A stretch of 64,000 nt of DNA from Gammaproteobacteria bacterium (GTDB taxonomy: Bacteria; Pseudomonadota; Gammaproteobacteria; Ga0077536). Below, piece by piece: positions 51,920 through 60,123 of this stretch (position 1 is the stretch's first letter; the number at the start of each line of letters is the position of its first letter). The notes below the pieces were generated by a model. The model was not told the DNA's origin. It did no database searches and worked only from the letters and a program-made list of their open reading frames with translations. The translations under genes and the position numbers were made by a program. Location of the stretch: positions 372,001-436,000 of the forward strand of contig JACKNG010000001.1 of NCBI GenBank assembly GCA_024235015.1, in the 5' to 3' direction.

Positions 51920-53821
51920 TCACGCCGCCGGCCGCAGGCAGCGCGCGAAGAACGCGGCCAGCTCCGCGTGGCCGTTCAGCGGCAGCACGTGGGCGACGTA
52001 CTGGTCGGGGCGCACCACCACCATGCAGCCCTGCTCGCGGTCGACGCCGCGCAGGTCGAAGATGTCGGCAGCCGCCTCGATGGCCGGACAGTAGGCCTTC
52101 TCGTAATCGACCAGGCCGAAGCGGCCCTTGCGCGGCAGGAGCAGCCCGGGCAGGTCGGTCACGGTCAGCTCGCGGTGGGGCTGCTGGAACACCGCCAGCA
52201 CTTCGATCACCGCGTCGATGTCTGCGCCCGCCGGGGTATTCCGCCGCAACGGCGAGGCGGCAGCGTCGGCGAGAAAGGCCAGCAATTCACCGAGCTGCGA
52301 GCCCGGCTCCCCGCGCTCGCCACGCGCGGCGAAGGAGAACAGCCGCCAGCGGCCGTCGGCGCGCACGACGTGACCGAGCTGCAACGGCCTGGCGTCCGCC
52401 AGGCGCACCACCGGCGCCGAGTGGAAGCGCATGCCGACGGTGAAGCCCGTGGCGAGGTGCTGGTGCGTGCCTGGCCCCACCAGCAGGGCGGGCGGATAGC
52501 GGGTCGCGGTGCCGGCGGTGAAACGCCCCTGCTGCACGAAGTAGTCCTCGAACGCGGCCGGTACCTCGCCGGCGCCACTGGCGCCCGCTGGCCGCGCGCT
52601 GAACAGCGCGGCGAAGCGGCGATCGAAATCGAGCAACTCCCCGGCCACCGCGCGGCGCTCCGCCGAGTAGGTCGCGAGCAGTGACGGCGGACTGCGCCGC
52701 ATGAGCACGGCGGCCAGTTTCCAGCCCAGGTTGAAGGCGTCCTGCATGGACACGTTCATGCCCTGGCCGGCCTTGGGGCTGTGGGTATGGCAGGCATCGC
52801 CGGCGATGAAGATGCGCGGCTCGCGCGCGTCGTCGTCATCCGTGCGGTCGTCGAAACGCGCGCACAGGCGCTGGCCGATCTCGTACACCGACCACCACGC
52901 CACCTGCTTCACGTCCAGGCTGTAGGGGGCGAGGATGCGCCGTGCAGCGGCGACGAGGTGGTCCGGGGTGACCTGCAGCGCGGCCACGCGCTGGTCGGGC
53001 GCGAGCGCGTCGAGCTCGATGTAGAGCCGGACCATGTAGCCGCCTTCGCGCGGGATGATCAGCATGCTGCCCTGGCTCGCCGACTGGATGACGGCCTTGC
53101 GACGCACGTCGGGAAAATCGGTCACGGCGAGCACGTCCATCACGCCCCAGGCCTGGTTGGCCGAATCGCCGACGAGGGCCCGGCCCAGCGCCTGGCGAAC
53201 CGCGCTGCGCGCACCGTCGCAGCCGACGACGTAACGCGCGCGCACCGCTTCGAGACCTTGCGGCAGGCGCGGGTCGCTGGCTTCGAAGCGCGCCGTCAGC
53301 GGGTGGTCACCGGCGCCATCGTCGCGCACCAGGTCGAGCAGGCGACGCGAATACGCCGGCGCGACGGGCGTGGCGGCGTGGCGCATGAGGTCGAGATAGA
53401 AGTCGTGCACGCGCGCCTGGTTGAGGACGACATGGGGAAACTCCGACAGGCCGTCTTCGACGTCCTGGATGACCCGGGCACGGGCGATGTGCGCGGGAGC
53501 GGCCGGGTCCGGCCGCCAGAAGGCGGTCTCGTTGACCCAGCAGGCTTCGCGCGCCACGCGCTCGGCGAAACCGAAAGCCTGGAACATCTCCATGGTGCGG
53601 CAGGCGATGCCGTCGGCCTGGCCGACGAGCAGCGGGCCGTGCTTCTGCTCGACCACGCAGGTGGTGATACCGGGGAAGGCGGCGAGTTGCGCGGCGAGGG
53701 TGAGCCCGGTGGGGCCGGCGCCGACGATCAACACGTCGACCCGTTGCGGCAGCGGCGCAGGGGCCTTGCCGTGGCACACCTCGGGATCGCCCGGGGTGAA
53801 GCCGTTCAGGTGAAACTGCAT
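51920..53821 (-). CDS. FAD-dependent aromatic monooxygenase (phenol 2-monooxygenase-like)
   Basis: A 633-residue flavoprotein. The N-terminal dinucleotide motif is VLIVGAGPTGLTLAAQLA, then the DG segment RYVVGCDGARSAVRQALG. The second FAD motif is IFIAGDACHTHSPKAGQGMNVSMQDAFNLGWKLAAVL. A C-terminal thioredoxin-like domain, from about residue 440, ends with DQYVAHVLPLNGHAELAAFF. This matches class A phenol hydroxylases (PheA/TfdB and relatives), NADPH-dependent ortho-hydroxylating enzymes. The gene starts at ATG 53821. An epoxide-hydrolase-like gene lies 32 bases upstream on the same strand, so both probably form one operon. Confidence 0.87.
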   Translation of the reverse strand: MQFHLNGFTPGDPEVCHGKAPAPLPQRVDVLIVGAGPTGLTLAAQLAAFPGITTCVVEQKHGPLLVGQADGIACRTMEMFQAFGFAERVAREACWVNETAFWRPDPAAPAHIARARVIQDVEDGLSEFPHVVLNQARVHDFYLDLMRHAATPVAPAYSRRLLDLVRDDGAGDHPLTARFEASDPRLPQGLEAVRARYVVGCDGARSAVRQALGRALVGDSANQAWGVMDVLAVTDFPDVRRKAVIQSASQGSMLIIPREGGYMVRLYIELDALAPDQRVAALQVTPDHLVAAARRILAPYSLDVKQVAWWSVYEIGQRLCARFDDRTDDDDAREPRIFIAGDACHTHSPKAGQGMNVSMQDAFNLGWKLAAVLMRRSPPSLLATYSAERRAVAGELLDFDRRFAALFSARPAGASGAGEVPAAFEDYFVQQGRFTAGTATRYPPALLVGPGTHQHLATGFTVGMRFHSAPVVRLADARPLQLGHVVRADGRWRLFSFAARGERGEPGSQLGELLAFLADAAASPLRRNTPAGADIDAVIEVLAVFQQPHRELTVTDLPGLLLPRKGRFGLVDYEKAYCPAIEAAADIFDLRGVDREQGCMVVVRPDQYVAHVLPLNGHAELAAFFARCLRPAA

Positions 53822-53853
53822 CGGTCGTTGGCGGCGATGGCGGCGCCGCGCCG

Positions 53854-54678
53854 TCAGGCGGCGAAGAAATCCAGGATCAATCGCGTGACGTGGGCCGGTC
53901 GATCGAGCATCAGCCAGTGTGTCGCGCCCTCGACGCGGGCGTAGTGCCACGCGGCGTCCATCCAGGCCTGCGAGCCGACCATCTGGGTCTCGGTGAGGTA
54001 GATGTCGCCGCTGCTCCACACGCCGAGTGTCGGCACCTGCACGCGCGGCATCACCCAGCCGTCTTCGGTCCAGGTCTCGACGTCGACGTTGGCGCGGTAC
54101 CAGTTGAGCGCCGCGGTCAACGCCCCCGGCCGCGCGAGGTCGGCCAGCCAGGTGTCCATCTCCGGGTGGTGCTGCCAGAGATCGCGGAAGAACTGCCAGT
54201 CCTGGCGCATGAGGATGTCCTCGGCCAGGCCCTGGCGCATGAACAGCAGCATGTACCAGGCCAGCCGGCGCTGGGCGATGCCGGCCTGCCACAGCGACGA
54301 CAGGTGGCCGACCGACAGGGCCACGTGGCGTTCGACCCGCTCCGGGTGCCAGGCCGCCAGCGCCCAGCCGACCGCCGCGCCCCAGTCGTGACTGACCAGG
54401 CGCACCCGCTCGAGACCGAAGTGATCGAGCACGGCGAGGGCGTCGGCGAGGACTTCGGGCAGGGCGTAGGCGGCGACCTCCTGTGGCTTGTCCGAGGCGC
54501 CGAAGCCACGCTGGTCGGGGGCGATGACGCGATGCCCGGCGGCCACCAGCGCCGGGATCTGGTGGCGCCACAGGCGCGCCGAATCCGGGAAGCCGTGCAG
54601 CAACAGCACCGGTGTGCCGCGCCCCGCCTCGGTGATGGCAAACTCGTACTTGCCCAGGGTGATACGGTGGACGGTCAT
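53854..54678 (-). CDS. Alpha/beta hydrolase, epoxide hydrolase/dehalogenase type
   Basis: A 274-residue hydrolase. The oxyanion region is LLHGFPDSARLWRHQIPALVAAGHRVIAPDQRGFGASDKP, and the nucleophile is Asp98 in SHDWGAAVGWALA, an aspartate rather than serine, as in epoxide hydrolases and haloalkane/fluoroacetate dehalogenases. Other catalytic positions appear in SSGDIYL and ATHWLM. It would open an epoxide or displace a halide via an alkyl-enzyme ester. A GAGGAGCGAGG site precedes the ATG at 54678. It heads a two-gene operon with the aromatic monooxygenase, consistent with xenobiotic degradation. Confidence 0.83.
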   Translation of the reverse strand: MTVHRITLGKYEFAITEAGRGTPVLLLHGFPDSARLWRHQIPALVAAGHRVIAPDQRGFGASDKPQEVAAYALPEVLADALAVLDHFGLERVRLVSHDWGAAVGWALAAWHPERVERHVALSVGHLSSLWQAGIAQRRLAWYMLLFMRQGLAEDILMRQDWQFFRDLWQHHPEMDTWLADLARPGALTAALNWYRANVDVETWTEDGWVMPRVQVPTLGVWSSGDIYLTETQMVGSQAWMDAAWHYARVEGATHWLMLDRPAHVTRLILDFFAA

Positions 54679-54783
54679 GCCTCGCTCCTCGCTGATCGGG
54701 GCCCGCATTATGGCCCGCGCGTGCGCGTTGACGATCGCGAAAGCGGTTTCGCACAATGCCGCGAGCCCAGCCGGAGAATCGCC

Positions 54784-55449
54784 ATGGCAACCGCCGCCAC
54801 CCCGCCCTACGCCGCCCGCCTCGACATCGTCTCCGACGTCGTCTGCCCGTGGTGCTACATCGGCAAGCGCCGCCTCGAACAGGCGCTGGCCACCCTGGAC
54901 GGCGAACTCGCACTCGAGGTCCACTGGCAGCCCTACGAACTCAATCCCACCCTACCCGCCGAGGGCATGGATCGCCGCGCCTACTGCGAGGCGAAATTCG
55001 GTTCGCTCGAATATGCCCGGCAGCTCTACGAGAACGTCGCCGCGAATGCGCGCGCCGACGGCCTGCCGATGGCGATCGAGCGCATCGCACGCACCCCCAA
55101 CACCCGCCGCGCCCATCGCCTGCTCGAACTGGCCGGTGCCGCGGGCTGCCAGGATGCCGTGGTCGATGCCCTGTTCCAGGCCTATTTCGTCGACGGCCGC
55201 GACGTCGGCGACGTCGACACCCTGCTCGGCATCGCCAGCGCCGCCGGCATGGACGCCGGGCGCGTGCGCGAGGCCCTCGACGATGCCGCCGCCCTCGCCC
55301 GCATCGAACAGGAGGAGCGCAGCGCGCAGGCCATGGGCATCAACGGGGTGCCGGCCTTCCTCTTCAACGGCCGCCTGCTCTTCACCGGCGCGCAGACGCC
55401 GGAGACCATCGCGCTGGCGCTCAAGCGCGCCGCGGCCAAGGGCCTGTGA
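54784..55449 (+). CDS. DsbA-family thiol oxidoreductase (FrnE-like)
   Basis: A 221-residue protein with the redox motif DVVCPWCYIGKRRLEQAL (Cys21-Pro-Trp-Cys24) and the cis-proline loop GINGVPAFLFNGRLLFTGAQ. The inserted helical domain between them follows the DsbA/FrnE plan. It lacks a signal peptide, so it is a cytoplasmic DsbA-like/2-hydroxychromene-2-carboxylate-isomerase-group protein rather than the periplasmic oxidase. It overlaps a MEKHLA gene by GTGA, suggesting a joint, possibly redox- or light-related, task. Confidence 0.87.
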   Translation: MATAATPPYAARLDIVSDVVCPWCYIGKRRLEQALATLDGELALEVHWQPYELNPTLPAEGMDRRAYCEAKFGSLEYARQLYENVAANARADGLPMAIERIARTPNTRRAHRLLELAGAAGCQDAVVDALFQAYFVDGRDVGDVDTLLGIASAAGMDAGRVREALDDAAALARIEQEERSAQAMGINGVPAFLFNGRLLFTGAQTPETIALALKRAAAKGL

Positions 55450-55925
55450 GCGGCCGCCCGCCGCGCCCGGCGGCGGACAACGACTGGGCCGCGCCCCAGG
55501 TCGATCGCCTGCTCGACAGCTTCCAGCGCCTGACCGGGCAGAGCCTGTGGCCCGGCCCGGAAAGCGGCGCCGCGCGCGCCCGCGCGGTGTTCGCAGCGCC
55601 CTTCGCCCTGCTCTCGCATGGCCTCGAGGACGACCCCCTGTTCAACTACGGCAACCGCACCGCGCTCGAACTGTTCGAGCTCGACTGGGACGACTTCGTA
55701 CGGACCCCGTCGCGTGCCTCGGCGGAGGCCGCCAACCAGGCCGCACGGGAGAGCTTCATGCGCGGCGTGCGCGAACACGGTTTCGTCAGCGGCTATGCCG
55801 GCGTGCGCATCTCGGCCAGCGGCCGGCGTTTCGTCATCGAAGACACCACGGTGTGGAACGTGGTCGACGCTGCCGGCGGCTTCCACGGCCAGGCGGCAAG
55901 CTTCGCGCGCTGGCGGGCCCCGTGA
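55446..55925 (+). CDS. MEKHLA-domain protein
   Basis: A 159-residue protein from a GTG start. It fits the MEKHLA domain (PAS-like): PFALLSHGLEDDPLFNYGNRTALELFELDWDDFVRTPSRASAEAANQAARESFMRGVREHGFVSGYAGVRISASGRRFVIEDTTVWNVVDAAGG, closing GQAASFARW. MEKHLA domains occur alone in bacteria and at the end of plant HD-ZIP III factors; they are thought to bind a small ligand or flavin-like cofactor. It is coupled to the DsbA-like protein upstream. Confidence 0.82.
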   Translation: MSGRPPRPAADNDWAAPQVDRLLDSFQRLTGQSLWPGPESGAARARAVFAAPFALLSHGLEDDPLFNYGNRTALELFELDWDDFVRTPSRASAEAANQAARESFMRGVREHGFVSGYAGVRISASGRRFVIEDTTVWNVVDAAGGFHGQAASFARWRAP

Positions 55926-56123
55926 ACGGACAGGCGAGCGGGCCGCACCCGTAACGGAGACGGCGGCACCCCGGCCCAGTCGCACGGCGGGCATGCGCAG
56001 CGTCGCTACCCGCATCTCGGCTGGCAACGCCGGCATGGGCGCCGCCGGGCCCGCGCGGCCGCTTGCGCCCACCCTAGTGAGTTGGGATAGTGCGGCGCCG
56101 CCCGAACCGCGAGAACGCTCACC

Positions 56124-56897
56124 GTGACTGCCGCCCGCCCCCGTATCCTCCTCACCAACGACGACAGCCACGACTCGCCGCTGTTCCACCTCGCCATCGA
56201 CGCCCTGCGCACGCTCGGCGACCTGCATGTCGCCGTGCCGGCCACCGAGCAGAGCTGGAAGGGCAAGTCGATGACGCGCTACGGGCCGCTCTACGCCGAG
56301 CGCATCGCCATCCACGACTTTCCCGCCTGGTCGATCACCGGCACCCCGGCCGACTGCGTCAACCTCGCGCTGTACAACCTGCTCGACGCGCCGCCCGACA
56401 TCGTCGTGTCCGGCATCAACATCGGCAAGAACGTCGGCCTCGGTTTCGTCTTCGCCTCGGGCACCATCGGCGCCTGCCTCGAAGCCAACATCGCCGGCAT
56501 CCCGGGACTGGCGCTGTCGCAGGAACTCGTCCGCGACGACTTCCTCTACTGGAACGAGCACCGCGCCTTCCGGCCCGAGACCACTGCCACCCTGACCCGC
56601 GCGGTGGGCGAACTGGTGCCGCGGGTGTGGCACCACTTCATCGAGGGTCACCTCGACCAGCAGACCACCTGGAACGTCAACTTCCCCTACACGCCGGCCG
56701 CCCTGCCCGATATCCGGCGTACCCGCATCGGCCACAGTTTCTACCGCGACTGTTTCCGCCAGAAAGGCGACCAGTACCACTTCGGCCTGGCCACGGCCGA
56801 GCTCGACGAGAGCCCGGATACCGACGACGCCACCCTCAAGGCCGGCCATGTCAGCGCGACCCTGCTCGACCTCAGGGCCTTCGGCCAGCGCCTTTGA
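56124..56897 (+). CDS. surE: Cytoplasmic SurE-family 5'/3'-nucleotidase
   Basis: A 257-residue SurE homologue from a GTG start: ILLTNDDSHDSPLFHLAIDAL, with the metal Asp pair in TNDD, a WKGKSMTRYGPL loop, and SGINIGKNVGLGFVFASGTIGACLEANIAGIPGLALS. The ITGTPADCVNLALYNLLDAPPDIV segment matches canonical SurE. It lacks a signal peptide and uses NDDSH where the exported paralogue at 9666 has NDDGW. The two therefore differ in location and active-site surroundings. Downstream come two copies of the composite repeat, then an amidase. Confidence 0.88.
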   Translation: MTAARPRILLTNDDSHDSPLFHLAIDALRTLGDLHVAVPATEQSWKGKSMTRYGPLYAERIAIHDFPAWSITGTPADCVNLALYNLLDAPPDIVVSGINIGKNVGLGFVFASGTIGACLEANIAGIPGLALSQELVRDDFLYWNEHRAFRPETTATLTRAVGELVPRVWHHFIEGHLDQQTTWNVNFPYTPAALPDIRRTRIGHSFYRDCFRQKGDQYHFGLATAELDESPDTDDATLKAGHVSATLLDLRAFGQRL

Positions 56898-56901
56898 CGG
56901 C

Positions 56902-56933
56902 ATCAAGCACTGCCCCCTGCGGTGTCAGACACC
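56902..56933 (+). repeat. Composite palindromic element, copy C
   Basis: ATCAA, 14-nt spacer (gcactgccccctgc), GGTGTCAGACACC, starting 5 bases after the SurE stop. It is the only copy with a 14-nt spacer. Confidence 0.7.
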
Positions 56934-56945
56934 GCGGCACGAAAC

Positions 56946-56976
56946 ATCAACTACTTGCACGCTGGTGTCAGACACC
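56946..56976 (+). repeat. Composite palindromic element, copy D
   Basis: ATCAA, 13-nt spacer (ctacttgcacgct), GGTGTCAGACACC, a direct repeat of copy C. Its palindrome ends 18 bases before the amidase ATG, so this copy lies in a 5' leader. Confidence 0.7.
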
Positions 56977-56994
56977 ACTGCACGGGAGATCGAG

Positions 56995-58377
56995 ATGAGC
57001 CAGGAGCTGTGGCGCAAGCCCGCCCATGAACTCGCGGCGCTGATCCGCGCCCGCGAGGTCTCCAGCCGCGAGGTCGTCGACTGTCACCTCGCCCGCATCG
57101 AGGCGGTCAACGGCCCGGTCAATGCCGTCACCGTGACCCTGGCCGAGACGGCGCGCGCCGCGGCCGACCAGGCCGATCGCAGCGAACCACGCGGCCCGCT
57201 GCACGGCGTGCCGTTCACGATCAAGGAGAACATCGACTGCACCGGCTCGGCGACGACCCAGGGACTGACGGCGATGGCCGCCGCGCTGCCGGCCGTCGAC
57301 GCCCCGGTGGTGGAACGCCTGAAGGCGGCGGGCGCGATCCCGCTTGCCCGCACCAACCTGCCGGAGATGGGCCTGCGCATCGCCACCGACAACGCCTTGC
57401 GCGGGCGTACCAACAATCCCTGGGATCTCACCCGCACCTGCGGCGGATCCAGCGGCGGCGAAGGCGCCGCGCTGGCCTGCGGCATGAGCCCGCTCGGCCT
57501 CGGCAACGACATCGGCGGTTCGCTGCGCAACCCGGCCTATTGCTGCGGCATCACCGCGCTCAAGCCGACCACTGGGCGCATCCCGCTGGCCTGGTCGCTG
57601 GCACCGAACATGGGCATCGCCTTTCGATTGATGGCCGTCGAAGGGCCGATGGCGCGCTCGGTGGCGGATCTCCGCCTCGCCCTCGCGCTCATGGCCGGCT
57701 GGCATCCGCGCGACCCCTTCTCAGTCTCCGCTCCCCTGCAGGGGCCCTGGGCGCCGCGCCGCGCGGCACTCGCCACGGCCATCCCGGGCTGCACCCTGCC
57801 GCCGGCGACGGTCGCGGCGATCCGGCGCGCCGGCGCGGTGCTGCGCGCGGCCGGCTGGACCGTCGACGAAGTCACGCCACCCGAACTCGAGCGGGTCAAC
57901 GAGGTGTGGGGGCAGATCCTGGCGCGCGACATCGAGGACATGCTGCCCGTGCTGCGGACGGTGATGTCGGCCGGCGCGGTGGCAACGGTCGAGGCCCTCG
58001 GCCGCCATTTCGATGCCGCCGCCCTGCCCGGCGGCAGCCGCTTCGTCGAACGCGACCGCCTGGCCCAGGCGTGGTCGGCCTTCTTCGTCGACTGGCCAGT
58101 CGTGATCGGGCCAACCTGGACCGACCTGCCGTTCCTGCACGACGCCGACCTCGACCCGGTCAGCGGTCTCGACACCACCCTCGGCCGCCTGCGCTTCATC
58201 ACCCCCGGCAACCTGCTCGGCCTGCCGGCCGTGGCCCTGCCCATGGACGTGACCGACGGCCTGCCGAGCGGGGTGCAGATCTATGCCGAACGCTGGCGTG
58301 AGGATCTCTGCCTGGAAGCGGCGTCGGTCATCGAGGCGGCGGTCGGAACGCGTGCGCCGATCGATCCGGTGATCTGA
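56995..58377 (+). CDS. Amidase-signature family amidase
   Basis: A 460-residue protein with the Ser-cisSer-Lys triad: Lys77 in FTIKENI, the cis-serine in CGGSSGGE (152-153) and the nucleophile Ser176 in GNDIGGSLRNPA. The family motif is otherwise standard, though the usual GTDIGGS is GNDIGGS here. Such enzymes hydrolyse carboxamides or form transamidation intermediates; substrates range from fatty-acid amides to aryl-acid amides. GGGAG precedes the ATG. Two palindromic elements separate it from the upstream SurE gene, and it looks monocistronic. Confidence 0.88.
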   Translation: MSQELWRKPAHELAALIRAREVSSREVVDCHLARIEAVNGPVNAVTVTLAETARAAADQADRSEPRGPLHGVPFTIKENIDCTGSATTQGLTAMAAALPAVDAPVVERLKAAGAIPLARTNLPEMGLRIATDNALRGRTNNPWDLTRTCGGSSGGEGAALACGMSPLGLGNDIGGSLRNPAYCCGITALKPTTGRIPLAWSLAPNMGIAFRLMAVEGPMARSVADLRLALALMAGWHPRDPFSVSAPLQGPWAPRRAALATAIPGCTLPPATVAAIRRAGAVLRAAGWTVDEVTPPELERVNEVWGQILARDIEDMLPVLRTVMSAGAVATVEALGRHFDAAALPGGSRFVERDRLAQAWSAFFVDWPVVIGPTWTDLPFLHDADLDPVSGLDTTLGRLRFITPGNLLGLPAVALPMDVTDGLPSGVQIYAERWREDLCLEAASVIEAAVGTRAPIDPVI

Positions 58378-58435
58378 ATCACCGGCATGCGATCGAACAT
58401 CCGGGCCGCTGCCCCCGGGGCGTCGCGAAAAACCG

Positions 58436-59167
58436 TCAGGTCCTGCGTCGAGCCGATCGCGCGAGCACCATGAGAGCACTGCCGAGGAACAGCACGGCGG
58501 GGGGCACTGGAACCGCTGTCGGTGATGTCGCAAAGCGGAAATTCGATATCGCGATGTCGTCGCTTCCGCTGTCCTCGTCGAAGAACACGCTATCGAAGTC
58601 GAAGCTTGCGACGACGCCGACGAAGCGGATGCCGAAAACATGCCCGACCACGCTGCTCAACGGCACCGTCTCGATGACCGAACCGCCGCGGGACAGCGCC
58701 AGGGTCTCACCGGCGAAGGTGTCGCTGTCCGAAATGTCTACACCGAACGCCGACATGGTCGCGCCGTCGAGCAACTCGAGTCGGAAATCGTCATCCACCA
58801 CGTTACCGATGTCCCCGGGCGACAGCGCGTCTTCGTAGCTCGTCCAGGGCGCACAGCCGGGTGCCGCTTCGCAATCCGACCAGGTGAACAGCGTCGCCTC
58901 GGTTGCGGTCACGCGAAAGCCCCGGGTGAGTCCGGTATTGGCCGCCTGGAAAGTCAGCACATTACTGACCGCGAAGTTGGTCGTCGCAGGCGCGGCCGAT
59001 TCGTCGGACAGGCCGATTTCCGCCGCCGTAGTGTCCAAACCCTCGATGTCGACGACCGCGCTCGCCCACGCAAGCGGGTCCGTGTAGAGCGTGACAGCAG
59101 CCTCGGCAGGCGCACTCGAGACCATCACGATGGCAGTGACCAGAAAGAGTCGATTCGCGTAGCGCAT
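58436..59167 (-). CDS. Exported PEP-CTERM-like (VPxP) surface protein
   Basis: A 243-residue protein with a signal peptide (MRYANRLFLVTAIVMVSSAPAEA) and a C-terminal sorting region: VPVPPAVLFLGSALMVLARS followed by basic RRR. This is the arrangement of PEP-CTERM/VPLPA-type proteins recognised by exosortase. The middle is beta-rich with FDFDSVFFDEDSGSDDIAISNF near the end, a common feature of such secreted domains, and one Cys pair. The AAGGAGGAACACGCT ribosome site is strong. No exosortase or exopolysaccharide gene is in the window. Function unknown. Confidence 0.75.
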   Translation of the reverse strand: MRYANRLFLVTAIVMVSSAPAEAAVTLYTDPLAWASAVVDIEGLDTTAAEIGLSDESAAPATTNFAVSNVLTFQAANTGLTRGFRVTATEATLFTWSDCEAAPGCAPWTSYEDALSPGDIGNVVDDDFRLELLDGATMSAFGVDISDSDTFAGETLALSRGGSVIETVPLSSVVGHVFGIRFVGVVASFDFDSVFFDEDSGSDDIAISNFRFATSPTAVPVPPAVLFLGSALMVLARSARRRT

Positions 59168-59259
59168 AGCGTGTTCCTCCTTGAGCGCCGCAGTCTCCGG
59201 ATCGCGAGTCAGGTCGCGCCCGAAACCACTCGGGCGCACGAGTCGCGAAAACGCCATGG

Positions 59260-59275
59260 CGCAACGCACGGCCCC
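59260..59275 (-). promoter_or_regulatory. Possible sigma-54 (-24/-12) element
   Basis: On the minus strand GGGGCCGTGCGTTGCG has GG, ten bases, GC and a TTGC match to TGGCACG-N4-TTGC; two positions of the -24 box disagree. It lies about 95 bases before the PEP-CTERM-like ATG. Sigma-54 control of such genes is known in other bacteria, so the match is suggestive only. Confidence 0.25.
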
Positions 59276-59447
59276 GTCCGAGGCCTGAGGCTTGCATTGA
59301 ACCAGACCGGTCGGGCCAGGGCAACGTACGGGTCGAACACCCCACCTGCGTTGTGCGGCGCCAGTGCGACGCAGGTTTGAGCACGACTTTGCTGCCACAC
59401 CCGCGGCCAGGCCGTGACACCCGACGTCACCGACCGCCGCGACAGAT

Positions 59448-59478
59448 ATCAACGACCTGGCTGCCGGTGTCAGACACC
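59448..59478 (+). repeat. Composite palindromic element, copy E
   Basis: ATCAA, 13-nt spacer (cgacctggctgcc), GGTGTCAGACACC, ending 4 bases from the LuxR-type regulator stop. Confidence 0.7.
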
Positions 59479-59482
59479 GTCG

Positions 59483-59980
59483 TCACAGATAATCCTCGAT
59501 GAACCAGGCGGCGAAGGCCGGCCGGCCATTGACCCCGGCCTTGCGGTAGATGGCCGAGGCCTGCTGGCGCACGGTCTTCTCCGCCGTCTCGCGCAGGCCG
59601 GCAATCTCCTTCAGCGACAGCCCCTTGAGCAGCAGCCAGCCGATCTCCCGTTCGCTCGGGCTGAGCTGCCAGGCCGCGAACTGGGCGGCGATGAATTCGC
59701 CGAGCTGTCGCCGCAGCGCCTGGTCGGCGGCGCCTGCGGTTCGTGCAACGGCAGCCGCCTCGGCCAGCTCGCGACGCAGACCGGCCACGGCCTCACCGCG
59801 GCGCCGGATCTCCCACGCCATCCAGGCGAACAGGCCGAGGGCCGCGCCGAGCACCAGGGCTTCCTCGACGAGGTGACCCTGGCCGGCACCGCCGCCGAGG
59901 TCGCTCCAGAGATCGTAGGCAGCACCGGCGGCGATCCCGCCGAGCCCGAGCAGAAAAGCCTGTTCGCGGGTGAATCGCAT
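59483..59980 (-). CDS. Membrane-anchored LuxR-type transcription regulator
   Basis: A 165-residue protein with two N-terminal membrane helices (FLLGLGGIAAGAAYDLWSDLG; EEALVLGAALGLFAWMAWEI) and a short coiled-coil linker. A C-terminal GerE/LuxR helix-turn-helix follows: LSPSEREIGWLLLKGLSLKEIAGLRETAEKTVRQQASAIYRKAGV. This small architecture, with no receiver, couples a membrane signal straight to DNA binding. The ATG at 59980 is preferred because the first helix starts there, although GGAGG is a little far away (14 bases). It is divergent from the cytochrome b561 gene, which it may control. Confidence 0.82.
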   Translation of the reverse strand: MRFTREQAFLLGLGGIAAGAAYDLWSDLGGGAGQGHLVEEALVLGAALGLFAWMAWEIRRRGEAVAGLRRELAEAAAVARTAGAADQALRRQLGEFIAAQFAAWQLSPSEREIGWLLLKGLSLKEIAGLRETAEKTVRQQASAIYRKAGVNGRPAFAAWFIEDYL

Positions 59981-60123
59981 GGTGATCGCGCTGTCCTCCA
60001 AATCAACGAGTTGGCGATGGTACATCCGTCCCACGGGCGGCCGCCGCGGACATCTGCCCGATGCCGGGCGCCGCCGGGCGGACCATGCTCGCCCCTGGTC
60101 AGTCACATCGCAGGAGGCCCGCC

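Larger units (their letters stand above)
59168..59482. other. Gap between the PEP-CTERM-like and LuxR genes
   Basis: A stretch of 315 bases. It contains copy E of the composite repeat next to the LuxR stop, and a possible sigma-54 element for the PEP-CTERM-like gene (both listed separately). No gene is supported. Confidence 0.5.

Noticed and set aside
51920..54913. A single frame joining the aromatic monooxygenase to sequence antisense-frame of the hydrolase
   Set aside because: The monooxygenase has a family-matching start at 53821, and the hydrolase is encoded in another frame with its own start; no fusion is needed.
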